The translations under genes and the position numbers were made by a program. A stretch of DNA of 64,000 nt from Lysinibacillus piscis (lineage in GTDB: Bacteria; Bacillota; Bacilli; Bacillales_A; Planococcaceae): the NCBI RefSeq assembly GCF_026012395.1, contig NZ_BRZA01000002.1, forward strand, positions 1 to 64,000. The letters run 5' to 3'. The notes below the pieces were generated by a model that was not told where the DNA came from, ran no database searches, and was given only the letters and a program-made list of their open reading frames with translations. Positions 44,257 to 53,965 of the stretch are shown one piece after another. Numbering within the stretch: position 1 is the first letter of the stretch; every line of letters begins with the position of its first letter.

Positions 44257-44955
44257 TTATTGTCCTTTAAATAGTTGAGATAGCTTAAATTGCCGCGGTG
44301 ATTGATTGTATTTTTTCTTAAATGCCACACTAAAATAATGCTGGCTATTAAAACCACAGCTCTCTGCAATGGCAGATATACTTGTATCATGGTTGTCATT
44401 CATTTTTTTAACAGCCATTTCTAAACGGTAATTGTTAATATATTCATTTAGCCCAATGGACTGCTCTTCTAAAAATTTACGACTTAAGTAGCTTGGATTT
44501 AAATGAATTTTTTCAGCAATACTATTTAAGCTTAGTTTGTCATGATAATTTTCATGAATATAAGATAGAGCACTTTGAATAGCATCGTGATTTGAGCTCC
44601 AAACTTTATATTTTTCAATAATGGCATCTAATTCACTGGCAATAACAGGCTTTGTCAAATAGTCTGTCACACCGATACGCAATGCTTTTTGGGCATATTC
44701 AAAGGATTGAAAGGCAGTTACCATAATGATGTCTAAATTATAAAGCTGCTTTAATTCTTTGCTTAAAGTGATGCCGTCCTTTCCAGGCATTTGAATGTCT
44801 AAAAAGGCGATAGTCATACGATTTTTTTTCGCTAGCTGTAATGCCTGTGAAGCATCTTGAGCAGTAAAAAATGTCCAGTTTGGAAAATGTGGCTTTAATA
44901 AATAAATCATTTGCTCAAGCTCTAAAGGCTCATCATCTGCAATTAGTATATTCAT
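44257..44955 (-). CDS. response regulator with AraC-type DNA-binding domain
   Basis: A 232-residue compact YesN-like regulator: a receiver domain (1-115; phosphoacceptor D53 in FLDIQMPG, acid pair DDE at 7-9, K102 in LTKPV) joined directly to two AraC helix-turn-helix units (about 130-228, ending NQSPRQFKLS). B. subtilis YesN is longer, so the middle region is reduced. AraC-type regulators bind tandem direct repeats; a 20-bp-period pair is found at 49704-49740 in front of the peptide-uptake genes. The link is inference. Confidence 0.9.
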   Translation of the reverse strand: MNILIADDEPLELEQMIYLLKPHFPNWTFFTAQDASQALQLAKKNRMTIAFLDIQMPGKDGITLSKELKQLYNLDIIMVTAFQSFEYAQKALRIGVTDYLTKPVIASELDAIIEKYKVWSSNHDAIQSALSYIHENYHDKLSLNSIAEKIHLNPSYLSRKFLEEQSIGLNEYINNYRLEMAVKKMNDNHDTSISAIAESCGFNSQHYFSVAFKKKYNQSPRQFKLSQLFKGQ

Positions 44956-44961
44956 ACCATG

Positions 44962-45723
44962 TCACCCTTTCTTATTGGAACTTGCTTCTGCTGGAATATG
45001 AATGGTTACAACATAAAATTGTTCATGTTGTTGTGTTGAAAATGTCATATTTTCAAGACCATAAATGAGTTCAAGACGTTTTTTTATATTTTCTAAGCCA
45101 TATCCTTGATGTTCATTATTTGTACTTTCAAGAGCAGGAGAAAAATGTGTATTTTTAATTTCGATTATCAGTAACTCATCCGATTTATGGATATTGATAA
45201 ATAATTCGGCTGGTTCTATATGTTTTTCAAAGCTGTGTTTAAAGGCATTTTCAATAATTGTTTGCAAAAGAAACGGTGGAATTGGCACGGTGAGCGCTGC
45301 GTTGTCCACATGATTATGAATCGTTAGACGATGCCCAAAACGCAAAGACTGAATGCGTAAATAGCTTTCGACAAACTGTACTTCATTTTTTAGCGCAATA
45401 AGTACTTCATGGTTGTTGTACTTAAATTTAAAAAACATCGCTAAAGCTTCAATGCCCATTACTAAATCTTCTTTACGATTAATACGTGCAAGACTTAGTA
45501 AAGAGTTTAGCGCATTAAAAAAGAAATGAGGCTGTATTTGCTGGTTGAGCTGCAAAATATTTGCTCGCTGCAAGTCTTGCTTCAGCTCTAAATGCCGTTT
45601 TTCTTCTTCTAAACTGTCAATTTGTTTTTCAAAAATAAAAACAGACATAAGCAGAAAAGCTCCAATAATTGGAGCAATGACGCATAGGAGAATATAAATG
45701 TTGAATGTTTCGAGCTGTAACAT
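44962..45723 (-). CDS. sensor histidine kinase, LytS/YesM type
   Basis: A 253-residue kinase with one N-terminal membrane segment (10-30), a coiled coil (33-62) and a His_kinase domain with H66 in QIQPHFFFNALNS, N-box LLQTIIENAFKHS and G-box GYGLENIKKRL. With a single helix and no extracellular domain it probably senses through the membrane or a partner, perhaps the adjacent transporter. The regulator starts 6 bases after its stop. Confidence 0.9.
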   Translation of the reverse strand: MLQLETFNIYILLCVIAPIIGAFLLMSVFIFEKQIDSLEEEKRHLELKQDLQRANILQLNQQIQPHFFFNALNSLLSLARINRKEDLVMGIEALAMFFKFKYNNHEVLIALKNEVQFVESYLRIQSLRFGHRLTIHNHVDNAALTVPIPPFLLQTIIENAFKHSFEKHIEPAELFINIHKSDELLIIEIKNTHFSPALESTNNEHQGYGLENIKKRLELIYGLENMTFSTQQHEQFYVVTIHIPAEASSNKKG

Positions 45724-45760
45724 AGTAATCTCCCCTGTTATAGAATAGCTGCATAACTCA

Positions 45761-46753
45761 TTAAACTAAATTTTCTGCAAAATGACAAGCGACTTTATGT
45801 GTAGGCGTAATGTCTCGTAAATTTGGAATTTCTGCTTTACACTTATCGGTTGCAAATGGGCAACGTGTATGGAAGCTACAGCCAGAAGGTGGATTAAGAG
45901 GAGATGGGATATCGCCTTTTAATAGAATGCGCTCCTTACGATGCTCTTTATCAATAATCGGAATGGAAGAGAACAAAGCTTTTGTATATGGATGATGTGG
46001 CTGTGAAAACAAAGAATGCTTATCTGCAATTTCGACAACCTTTCCAAGATACATGACCATTACCCGATCAGATATATGACGCACTACACTTAAATCATGT
46101 GAAATAAATAAAAACGTTAAATCTAATTCACGCTGTAGCTTTTTCAATAAGTTTAAAATTTGCGCTTGGATAGAAACGTCCAAGGCTGAAACAGATTCAT
46201 CACAAATAATGAGTTTAGGATTGACCGCAAGAGCCCTCGCAATACCAATACGTTGACGTTGTCCACCTGAAAATTCATGTGGATAACGCTCTAAATATTC
46301 TGGGCGCAAACCAACAAATGACATCAATTCCAGCATTCTTGCCTCTTGTTGTGCTGGTGGGACAACCTTTTGAATGGACATAGCCTCCGTCAGCATTTGA
46401 CGAATTGTTCTACGTGGATTCAGGGAAGCATATGGATCTTGGAAAATAATTTGAATATCTTTTCTTGCTAGACGTAGCTCTTTTTTTGTCATCTCCACTA
46501 GGTTTTTGCCAAATAATAAAACTTCTCCAGCTGTTGGCTCATCCAACCGTAAAATAGAGCGACCTGTTGTGGATTTTCCACAGCCTGACTCGCCAACGAT
46601 ACTTAGTGTTTCTCCTGGCATAATATCGAACGATACACCATCAACAGCTTTAACGACTTGTTTTTCCCCAAAAAGTTTTTCTTTTTTTAAAGCGAAATGC
46701 TGTTTTAAATCTTTTACTTGCAACAATGGTTTGTGCATATTTTTTGTTGTCAT
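45761..46753 (-). CDS. oligopeptide ABC transporter ATPase (OppF/DppF-like)
   Basis: A 330-residue ATPase: [29 protein letters not shown], and the C-terminal GCSFHTRCPFATDKC cysteine block. Walker B has DES rather than DEP, which still provides the catalytic Glu. The ATG at 46753 is nine bases from GAGGGGCGG; the upstream in-frame ATG at 46798 would overlap its neighbour. Last gene of a minus-strand permease operon. Confidence 0.92.
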   Translation of the reverse strand: MTTKNMHKPLLQVKDLKQHFALKKEKLFGEKQVVKAVDGVSFDIMPGETLSIVGESGCGKSTTGRSILRLDEPTAGEVLLFGKNLVEMTKKELRLARKDIQIIFQDPYASLNPRRTIRQMLTEAMSIQKVVPPAQQEARMLELMSFVGLRPEYLERYPHEFSGGQRQRIGIARALAVNPKLIICDESVSALDVSIQAQILNLLKKLQRELDLTFLFISHDLSVVRHISDRVMVMYLGKVVEIADKHSLFSQPHHPYTKALFSSIPIIDKEHRKERILLKGDIPSPLNPPSGCSFHTRCPFATDKCKAEIPNLRDITPTHKVACHFAENLV

Positions 46754-46757
46754 CTCG

Positions 46758-47765
46758 TCAAACCGCCCCTCGTAAATGTTTCCCTTGCCATTCTTCACTA
46801 TACATCCAACATCTTACTTTTTTATCATCCACTACAGTCATTAAATCAGGCTGCTGGTCATGACATAAATCAGTAGCGAATGGGCAACGTTCTGCATAAC
46901 GACAGCCTATTGGATAATCATAGGTACTTGGTACAGTGCCATGAATTGTTGAAAGCTCTTCCTGATCCTCATAAAGCTTTGGCAGCGATTGTATTAAACC
47001 ATTTGTATAAGGGTGTAACGGTTTAGCAAAAATACTATCCGTCGCTCCTTCTTCCACCACTTGACCTGCATACATAACAGCAATTTTATCGCAAATTTCA
47101 GCTACAACACCAAGATCATGCGTAATGAAAATAATACTCATCCCTAATTGCTGCTGAAGGTTGCGAATAATATCGATAATTTGTGCTTGAATTGTTACAT
47201 CGAGCGCAGTTGTTGGTTCATCTGCTATTAAAACATCTGGTGTACAAGCTAAAGCCATTGCAATCATAATGCGTTGGCGCATGCCACCACTTAATTGATA
47301 TGGCTCCTGTTTAGCTCTTTTTTCAGGTGCAGGTATACCAACAAGGCGAATCATCTCCACTGCTTTTTGCCAAGCCTCTTTACGAGATAAGCCTTGGTGG
47401 AGACGAATTGTTTCAGCAATTTGCTCACCCACCGTTAATACAGGATTTAAACTAGTCATCGGCTCTTGGAAAATCATTGAAATTTTATTGCCACGTATTT
47501 TACGTAACTCCTCATCAGATAGCTTGAGTAAATCTGTATTGTTTAGCAATATTTCTCCGTTGATGATTTTACCAGGAGGGGAGGGCACTAAGCGTAATAG
47601 AGACAAGGATGTCATCGATTTTCCACAACCTGATTCTCCAACAATTCCTAATGTTTCTCCTTTATGCAGTGTAAAAGATACACCATCCACTGCTTTGGCA
47701 ATACCTTCACTTGAATAAAAATATGTTTGTAAATTTTTTACTTCTAGCACTTTTTCATCTTTCAT
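46758..47765 (-). CDS. oligopeptide ABC transporter ATPase (OppD/DppD-like)
   Basis: A 335-residue ATPase: [36 protein letters not shown], and a C-terminal [16 protein letters not shown] cysteine segment. ATG at 47765, after AGGGGGG. Forms the ATPase pair with the following gene, 4 bases away. Confidence 0.92.
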   Translation of the reverse strand: MKDEKVLEVKNLQTYFYSSEGIAKAVDGVSFTLHKGETLGIVGESGCGKSMTSLSLLRLVPSPPGKIINGEILLNNTDLLKLSDEELRKIRGNKISMIFQEPMTSLNPVLTVGEQIAETIRLHQGLSRKEAWQKAVEMIRLVGIPAPEKRAKQEPYQLSGGMRQRIMIAMALACTPDVLIADEPTTALDVTIQAQIIDIIRNLQQQLGMSIIFITHDLGVVAEICDKIAVMYAGQVVEEGATDSIFAKPLHPYTNGLIQSLPKLYEDQEELSTIHGTVPSTYDYPIGCRYAERCPFATDLCHDQQPDLMTVVDDKKVRCWMYSEEWQGKHLRGAV

Positions 47766-47777
47766 CAAAAATCCCCC

Positions 47778-48698
47778 CTAGTTCAAATCAATTCGCTTAT
47801 TAAATAGACGATACATAATATCTACAGCAAGATTAATGACAACAAATATCAAGGAAGCAACAAGTACCCCACCTTGTACAACTGGGATATCCCGTGTGCG
47901 AATGGCATCAACAATCATGCGCCCTAAACCATTGACGGCGAAAACAGATTCTACTAATACTGTACCGCCAAGTAAACTACCAAACTGTAAGCCTACTACT
48001 GTAATAACAGGAATTAACGCATTTCGTAAGGCATGCTTTGCGATGATTACATAGCCCTTTAAACCTTTTGCTTTTGCTGTACGGATATAATCTTGATTGA
48101 CAACATCAAGCATACTAGAACGTGTCATACGAGCAACGATTGCTGCACCACCAGCACCTAACGTAATGGCTGGTAAAATAATATGCTTAGCACTGTCCCA
48201 GCCTGCTACTGGTAGCCACTGTAATTGCACAGAGAAAACATACATTAATAAAATGCCAAGCCAAAAACTTGGTAGCGAAATACCGAGTAATGCGACGACC
48301 ATAAAGCTAGCATCAATGATGGAATAGGGGCGAATAGCAGAAATAATTCCTGCAATCAAACCTAAAACAATCGTAATTAAAATACTGTAAAATGCTAGTT
48401 CGATTGTAATCGGTAAACGTGTTGCAATTTCTTCTAAAACAGGTTGTTTATTTTTCAAAGAATGTCCCATATCACCGTGCAATAAGTCGTTCACGTATTC
48501 CCCATACTGTACATATAAAGGTTTGTTTAATCCTAAGTTTTCACGTAGCTCTTCAACGGTTTCTGTTGATGCGCCCTCCCCAGCTAAAATAATGGCAGGA
48601 TCACCAGGAATCATTTGCATAATTAAAAATACGACAAGCGTTACCCCAAGTGTTACAGGAATAATTTGAGCGAGACGCTTTAATATGAATAATGTCAT
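47778..48698 (-). CDS. oligopeptide ABC transporter permease (DppB/OppB-like)
   Basis: A 306-residue six-helix permease with PGDPAIILAGEGAS after helix 1 and the EAA loop TRSSMLDVVNQDYIRTAKAKG near 195-215. Partner of the DppC-like permease upstream. Confidence 0.92.
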   Translation of the reverse strand: MTLFILKRLAQIIPVTLGVTLVVFLIMQMIPGDPAIILAGEGASTETVEELRENLGLNKPLYVQYGEYVNDLLHGDMGHSLKNKQPVLEEIATRLPITIELAFYSILITIVLGLIAGIISAIRPYSIIDASFMVVALLGISLPSFWLGILLMYVFSVQLQWLPVAGWDSAKHIILPAITLGAGGAAIVARMTRSSMLDVVNQDYIRTAKAKGLKGYVIIAKHALRNALIPVITVVGLQFGSLLGGTVLVESVFAVNGLGRMIVDAIRTRDIPVVQGGVLVASLIFVVINLAVDIMYRLFNKRIDLN

Positions 48699-48712
48699 GT
48701 ATTGTCACTCCT

Positions 48713-49615
48713 TTAATTTTTCATTCTTGGATCTAAGGCATCGCGTAAACCGTCACCAAATAAATTGAAGCCTAGTACAAGAATTGAAATCATAATACCT
48801 GGGAACATTGCCATATAAGGTGCTGTGAAAATAAAATCACGTCCACTGGATAGCATGGCTCCCCATTCAGGTGATGGAGGCTGTGCACCTAAACCTAAAA
48901 ATGACAGGCCTGCTGCTGATAAAATAGCAGTTGCTAAACGCATAGAAGCTTGCACAATAATAGGCGATAAAATATTGGGAAAAACATGTTTTGCTAAAAT
49001 AGTAAAATCATTTGCACCAAGTGTTTTCACTGCATCAATATATTCTAGTTTTTTTACTTCCATCGTAGAGCCACGAACAATACGGGCGAACATAGGAATC
49101 GAGAAAAATCCAACAGCAATTGTTACATTAATAAGGCTTGGTCCTAATGCACTGACAATAGCTAAAGCTAGTAAAATCCCTGGGAAAGCAAGCATTATAT
49201 CTAAAATTCGACTAATAATAGAATCAATCCATTTTCCATAATAGCCAGCGATTAATCCTAAAATTGTACCAATTGTGCCACCAAATAAAACAGCTGAAAA
49301 ACCGACACCAATAGATAAGCGTGAACCATATAAAATACGACTAAAAATATCACGGCCTTTATCATCTGTTCCCATCAAATGTTCAAGGCTAGGTGCTTGT
49401 AGCTTTTGCTCAAGCTGAACATCGTAAGGATCATAGGGTGCTAATAAAGGCCCTATTAAAAAAATAAGAAGATAAAGAGCAATAATGATACCTCCTGCGA
49501 CAGCCGCTTTATTTTTCTTCATTTTGTTCATAAAACGAGCCCTATTTTTTTTACGAGCTGCTTTTCGTGCATTTGTTAAAATAGAATGATCGACTGTTAA
49601 TGTTATTTTCTCCAT
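48713..49615 (-). CDS. oligopeptide ABC transporter permease (DppC/OppC-like)
   Basis: A 300-residue permease, first gene of the operon, with a long Lys/Arg-rich cytoplasmic N-terminus (ARKAARKKNRARFMNKMKKN), GTDDKGRDIFSRILYGSRLS and the AAGLSFLGLGAQPPSPEWG loop. Divergent from the first binding-protein gene. Confidence 0.92.
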   Translation of the reverse strand: MEKITLTVDHSILTNARKAARKKNRARFMNKMKKNKAAVAGGIIIALYLLIFLIGPLLAPYDPYDVQLEQKLQAPSLEHLMGTDDKGRDIFSRILYGSRLSIGVGFSAVLFGGTIGTILGLIAGYYGKWIDSIISRILDIMLAFPGILLALAIVSALGPSLINVTIAVGFFSIPMFARIVRGSTMEVKKLEYIDAVKTLGANDFTILAKHVFPNILSPIIVQASMRLATAILSAAGLSFLGLGAQPPSPEWGAMLSSGRDFIFTAPYMAMFPGIMISILVLGFNLFGDGLRDALDPRMKN

Positions 49616-49648
49616 GCTGAATACTCCTTTACTAGTTGATGTGATATC

Positions 49649-49677
49649 AATTTATTGAAAAATGCAAAGAAAGTAAA
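49649..49677 (-). promoter_or_regulatory. candidate promoter of the second opp-like operon
   Basis: Minus-strand TTTACT (-35) and TAAATT (-10) with a 17-base spacer, upstream of the DppC-like gene. Confidence 0.4.
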
Positions 49678-49703
49678 TATTCTCACCATTATTAGTCAGA
49701 AAA

Positions 49704-49740
49704 TTTAAAAAACACGTAAAGATTTTAAAAAACAAGTAAA
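49704..49740. promoter_or_regulatory. tandem 17-bp direct repeats, 20-bp period
   Basis: TTTAAAAAACACGTAAA (49704-49720) and TTTAAAAAACAAGTAAA (49724-49740) differ at one base and are two helical turns apart, in the divergent promoter region of the peptide-uptake genes. This is the layout of an AraC-type activator site. Confidence 0.55.
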
Positions 49741-49800
49741 TTTTATTTCTTTATAATTCGATTTGTAAGCAAAAACAAACAATGAGGGAGGCTATCACTT

Positions 49801-51354
49801 ATGAAGAAAATGTTATTATTTTTTGCATTAGTAGCAGTGCTAGTATTACAAGCATGTTCAACAGCAAATAACAAAAGTGAAGAGGGAGCAAAGGAAGGTA
49901 CGAAAAGCGTAGGAGGCGAGCTTGTTATTTTAAGAGCTTCAGATGCAACGAGTCTTGACCCGCATTTTATAACAGATATTCCATCAGCTAATATTATTCA
50001 TGGAAAAGTATATGAAACATTGGTTGCATTCGATAGAGATCGCAAAATAGTCCCGTTACTTGCAAAATCATGGGAGCAAACAGATGAGCTAACATGGACA
50101 TTTACATTAAATGAAGGTATCAAATTCCATGATGGTACAGATTTTAATGCTGAAGCAGTAAAGGCAACATTCAATCGTATTTTAGATCCAGCGACTGGCT
50201 CACCACAGCGTGATAAATTATCTATGATTAGTGAAGTGATTGTAGGTGACGATTACACAGTCACATTGAAATTAAAAGAGCCATATGCTCCATTGTTGTC
50301 TATTTTAGCGAGTAATGAAGGTAGTATTATGAGTCCGAAAGTTATTGCAGAATCAGCAGATCAGTTAGCGACACATCCAGTAGGGACAGGCCCATTTGTT
50401 TTTGACTCATGGAAGTCAGGTCAGGAAATTAAATTAAATACAAATAAAGATTACTGGGGTAACGTACCAAAAATTGATAAGGTTACATTTAAAATTGTTC
50501 CAGAGGATTCGACTCGTTTAGCAATGATTGAAAGTGGAGAGGCACATATTGCTGATCAAGTCCCTGTTACAGATATTGAACGTATTGAAAATTCTTCTAC
50601 TATGAATCTATTCCGTACAGAGGGGCTTGCTGTTGAATTTATCGGCTTTAATGTGCAAGATTCATTATTATCAGATGTGAAAGTTCGTCAAGCTATTAGC
50701 TATGCGGTTGACCGTGAGGCAATTATTAGCGGTATTTATAATAATGTTGGTACACTTGCTAATTCAGCAATGAGTCCAAAGGTAATTGGCTATTCAAGTG
50801 AAACAAAAGCATATGATTATGATGTTGTGAAAGCAAAAGAGCTATTAAAAGAAGCTGGTATTAAAGAAGGTACAAAGGTGAAGTTATTAACAAGTGATCG
50901 TAAAGAACGTATTAACATGGCTGAGGTTATTCAGTCACAGTTAAAAGGTATTGGCTTAGATGTTGACATTCAAGTAATGGAATATGGTGCATTTATTTCA
51001 GAAATTACGAAGGAGCAGCATCAATTATTCATTAGTGGTTGGGGTAATGCAACAGGGGATGCTGATTATAACCAATATAATTTATTCCATACGGCATCTA
51101 TGGGCGCACCAGGTAACCATTTCTACTACAGTAATCCAGAGGTAGATGCCTTAATTGAAAAAGGGCGCTCCACATCTGACCAAACAGCACGTAATGATAT
51201 TTACAAGCAAGCAATGCAAAAAGAGTTGGATGATGCAGTATATATTCCAGTTCGTAACTATGAGCATTTAGCTGTTTATAGCAATAATGTAAAAGGTTTT
51301 TGGTTAGATGCTTCTAACTATGCTATGATTAGTGGCGTTGAAATCGTAGAATAA
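49801..51354 (+). CDS. peptide ABC transporter substrate-binding lipoprotein (SBP family 5), copy 1
   Basis: A 517-residue lipoprotein; lipobox VLQAC places the lipid Cys at 19. SBP family 5 blocks include LLAKSWEQTDELTWTFTLNE and FYYSNPEVDALIEKG near the end. It is divergent from the permease operon and is followed by a strong hairpin before the amidohydrolase genes. A second copy about 75% identical by eye occurs at 55068, with even the first bases of the gene conserved. Confidence 0.93.
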   Translation: MKKMLLFFALVAVLVLQACSTANNKSEEGAKEGTKSVGGELVILRASDATSLDPHFITDIPSANIIHGKVYETLVAFDRDRKIVPLLAKSWEQTDELTWTFTLNEGIKFHDGTDFNAEAVKATFNRILDPATGSPQRDKLSMISEVIVGDDYTVTLKLKEPYAPLLSILASNEGSIMSPKVIAESADQLATHPVGTGPFVFDSWKSGQEIKLNTNKDYWGNVPKIDKVTFKIVPEDSTRLAMIESGEAHIADQVPVTDIERIENSSTMNLFRTEGLAVEFIGFNVQDSLLSDVKVRQAISYAVDREAIISGIYNNVGTLANSAMSPKVIGYSSETKAYDYDVVKAKELLKEAGIKEGTKVKLLTSDRKERINMAEVIQSQLKGIGLDVDIQVMEYGAFISEITKEQHQLFISGWGNATGDADYNQYNLFHTASMGAPGNHFYYSNPEVDALIEKGRSTSDQTARNDIYKQAMQKELDDAVYIPVRNYEHLAVYSNNVKGFWLDASNYAMISGVEIVE

Positions 51355-51385
51355 TCAATCATTCAGGTCGATTGATTTCTGCAAA

Positions 51386-51426
51386 ATTAGCCGTTGCCTG
51401 TAATTGAAAGCAACGGCTAATTTCAT
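51386..51426 (+). terminator. hairpin between binding protein copy 1 and the amidohydrolases
   Basis: AATTAGCCGTTGC pairs perfectly with GCAACGGCTAATT, then TCATC. The poor T run suggests transcript stabilisation or partial termination. Confidence 0.65.
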
Positions 51427-51453
51427 CTATTAATACCATCGGGAGAGTGAATT

Positions 51454-52704
51454 ATGGGTAAGCTACTACTGAAAAATGTTAGATTGGAAGAAGCTTTTGA
51501 GCGTGAGGGTGAGCATATTATTGCGACACAAACAGCTATTTATGATGTTCTTATTGAAGATGGCTATGTGAAACAATTAGAGACGAACATTGTAGCAGAG
51601 GATGGTATGGAGGTAATTGATGCACAGAAGCAGCTATTGCTCCCTTCCTTCCGTGAAATGCATATTCATATCGACAAAACATACTTTGGTGGTGAATGGC
51701 AAGCACCGAGGCCCATTACAAAGGGGATTTTAACACGTATTGAGGAAGAACAATTATTGTTACCAAAGCAATTACCAACAGCAGCATATAGAGCAGAGGA
51801 AATGGTGAAGTGGCTAATTGCACAAGGGCATACCCACATTCGTTCCCATTGTAATGTTGATCCACAAATTGGCACAAAGCATATTGAAATTACAAAGCAA
51901 GTACTAGAAAAATATAAAGATCAAATCACATATGATATTGTGGCTTTCCCACAGCATGGCTTATTACGTTCAAATGTAGAAGGATTGATTCGTGAAGCAA
52001 TGACAATGGGCGCAACATTGGTAGGCGGTGTTGACCCATCGATTGTGGACCGTCATATTGAAAAATCACTTGAAACAACGATGGGTATTGCCAAGGATTA
52101 TAATGCTGGTATCGATATTCATATCCATACACCCAATACATTAGGTGAGTTTGAGTTTTATAAGTTGATTGATTTAACGAAACAAGCGAAAAAAGAAGGA
52201 CAAGTAACCATTAGTCATGCAATGGCATTAGCTGATTTAACGCAGCCTCAATTAGGGGAGCTTGTACAAGCAATGGCAGCTGTACAAATGGATGTGACGT
52301 CAACAGTGCCAGTAGCGATAAACCGCTCAACGATTCCAATTCCATATTTATATGACAATGGTGTTAAGGTTTCATTAGGACATGACAGTTTAACAGATCA
52401 TTGGTCACCATATGGTACAGGTAACACGATTATGAAGCTCAATGTGATGGCAGAACGATTCCGCTTTATGGATGAATATTCATTAAGTCGTTCATGGAAA
52501 TATGCTTCTGGTGGCATTATACCGTTAAATGATGCTGGTGAACGTATATGGCCTAAAGTTGGTGATGCGGCGAATATGTTACTAGTAGATGGTGTCAGCT
52601 CAGCACATGTTGTGGCACGGAGATGTCCAATTTCTACAGTGATTTCGCAAGGCACAATTATTCATCAACAGGATGTAGGAGAGTTGAAAGGAGAATTACG
52701 ATGA
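51454..52704 (+). CDS. cytosine-deaminase-like amidohydrolase, copy 1
   Basis: A 416-residue amidohydrolase of the cytosine deaminase (CodA) group. Metal and catalytic positions: HIHIDKTYFGG (HxH near residue 70), SHCNVD, DIHIHTPN, ISHAMAL and GHDSLTDHWSPYG with the catalytic Asp. Family members deaminate or hydrolyse many cyclic amides, so the substrate cannot be named. It overlaps the next, paralogous gene by 4 bases (ATGA). Confidence 0.87.
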   Translation: MGKLLLKNVRLEEAFEREGEHIIATQTAIYDVLIEDGYVKQLETNIVAEDGMEVIDAQKQLLLPSFREMHIHIDKTYFGGEWQAPRPITKGILTRIEEEQLLLPKQLPTAAYRAEEMVKWLIAQGHTHIRSHCNVDPQIGTKHIEITKQVLEKYKDQITYDIVAFPQHGLLRSNVEGLIREAMTMGATLVGGVDPSIVDRHIEKSLETTMGIAKDYNAGIDIHIHTPNTLGEFEFYKLIDLTKQAKKEGQVTISHAMALADLTQPQLGELVQAMAAVQMDVTSTVPVAINRSTIPIPYLYDNGVKVSLGHDSLTDHWSPYGTGNTIMKLNVMAERFRFMDEYSLSRSWKYASGGIIPLNDAGERIWPKVGDAANMLLVDGVSSAHVVARRCPISTVISQGTIIHQQDVGELKGELR

Positions 52705-53909
52705 AGCAATGGCTGACGAATGTTCTACTTGAAACAGGGGAGTATATAAAAGACAATGACACAGTAGGTACAAAGGTTGAACAATTTCATTTAGAGATTA
52801 CAGATGGTGTTATTTCTCAAATTGTATCAGCATCTGAAACGATTGATGCTTCAAGAAATGTTACAGATATGAAGGGCAAGTTGTTATTACCAGCGTTTAA
52901 AGAAATGCATAACCATTTGGATAAAACATATTTATCATTACCATGGAAGGCTGTTGTGCCAGCAAAAAATTTAAAAGATCGCTTAGATAAAGAAGCGAAG
53001 GAGTTAACGATTTTAGCGCCAACAGCTAAGCAGCGTGCACTGGCGATGATTGAAAAAATTGTTGCGAACGGTGCAAACCATATTCGTACACATGTTAATA
53101 TTGACCCATATATTGGTTTGAAAAATTTAGAGGGTGTTTTGGCGGCATTGGACGAATATAAAGGTATTGTGACGGCTGAGGTGATTGCTTTTCCACAGCA
53201 TGGTTTATTGAGAGATAATGTGCCAAGCTTATTACGTGAAGCATTACGTAATGGTGCAACAATGCTCGGTGGACTTGATCCAGCAGGCATTGATAACACG
53301 ATTGAACGTTCATTATATGAGACGATGGATATTGCCCATGAATTTAATGTGGATGTTGATATTCATTTACATGATGGTGGTCATGTTGGCTATTATACAA
53401 TTGATAAATGGCTTGATATGGTTGAGGAAGCTAGCTATCAGGGGCGTACAGCTATAAGTCATGCCTTTGCGCTTGGAGATGTTTCAGTTGGGGAACAACA
53501 TGCGATTGCAACACGTTTAGCAGAGCAACGTGTGAAAATTATGTCAACCGTGCCATTTAATTTAAATCGTGCAATACCACCAATTGATTTATTAACCGAA
53601 CATGGTGTGGATGTTCATTTTGGTTGTGATGGCTTCTATGATTCATGGAGTCCATATGGCTCTGGTGATATTTTAGAAAAGGCGACGACATTTGCGGAAA
53701 TTTCCCGTAAATTAGATGAACGTTCTATTCGTCAAACATTAAAATACATTACAAATGGTGTGATGCCATTGGATGCAAACGGTCAAAAGGTGTGGCCAAA
53801 TGTACAGGATGAAGCAAGTTTTGTATTTTTCGATGCTATATCAAGTGCAGAGGTTATCGCACGTAAGCCTTCAGAGCGCATCATGATGTCAAAAGGGCAG
53901 TTTATTTAA
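52701..53909 (+). CDS. cytosine-deaminase-like amidohydrolase, copy 2
   Basis: A 402-residue paralogue of the preceding protein: HNHLDKTYLSL, THVNIDP, DIHLHDGGH, ISHAFAL and GCDGFYDSWSPYG. All metal-binding residues remain, unlike the amidohydrolase pair at 16-18 kb. The ATG at 52701 follows AAAGGAGA; an earlier frame start at 52623 would overlap the upstream gene. The pair may form a heteromer or handle successive steps. Confidence 0.87.
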   Translation: MKQWLTNVLLETGEYIKDNDTVGTKVEQFHLEITDGVISQIVSASETIDASRNVTDMKGKLLLPAFKEMHNHLDKTYLSLPWKAVVPAKNLKDRLDKEAKELTILAPTAKQRALAMIEKIVANGANHIRTHVNIDPYIGLKNLEGVLAALDEYKGIVTAEVIAFPQHGLLRDNVPSLLREALRNGATMLGGLDPAGIDNTIERSLYETMDIAHEFNVDVDIHLHDGGHVGYYTIDKWLDMVEEASYQGRTAISHAFALGDVSVGEQHAIATRLAEQRVKIMSTVPFNLNRAIPPIDLLTEHGVDVHFGCDGFYDSWSPYGSGDILEKATTFAEISRKLDERSIRQTLKYITNGVMPLDANGQKVWPNVQDEASFVFFDAISSAEVIARKPSERIMMSKGQFI

Positions 53910-53918
53910 AATATGAAG

Positions 53919-53950
53919 ATAAGCATAGTAAAGATGATTACTATGCTTAT
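53919..53950 (+). terminator. terminator after the amidohydrolase pair
   Basis: ATAAGCATAGTA pairs perfectly with TACTATGCTTAT, then TTATGTTTT. Confidence 0.75.
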
Positions 53951-53965
53951 TTATGTTTTCAATCA

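Noticed and set aside
44253-44399. A 49-residue N-terminal extension of the membrane transporter
   Set aside because: It overlaps the AraC-type domain of the response regulator and lacks a ribosome site, while AAAGGAC lies correctly before the ATG at 44252.
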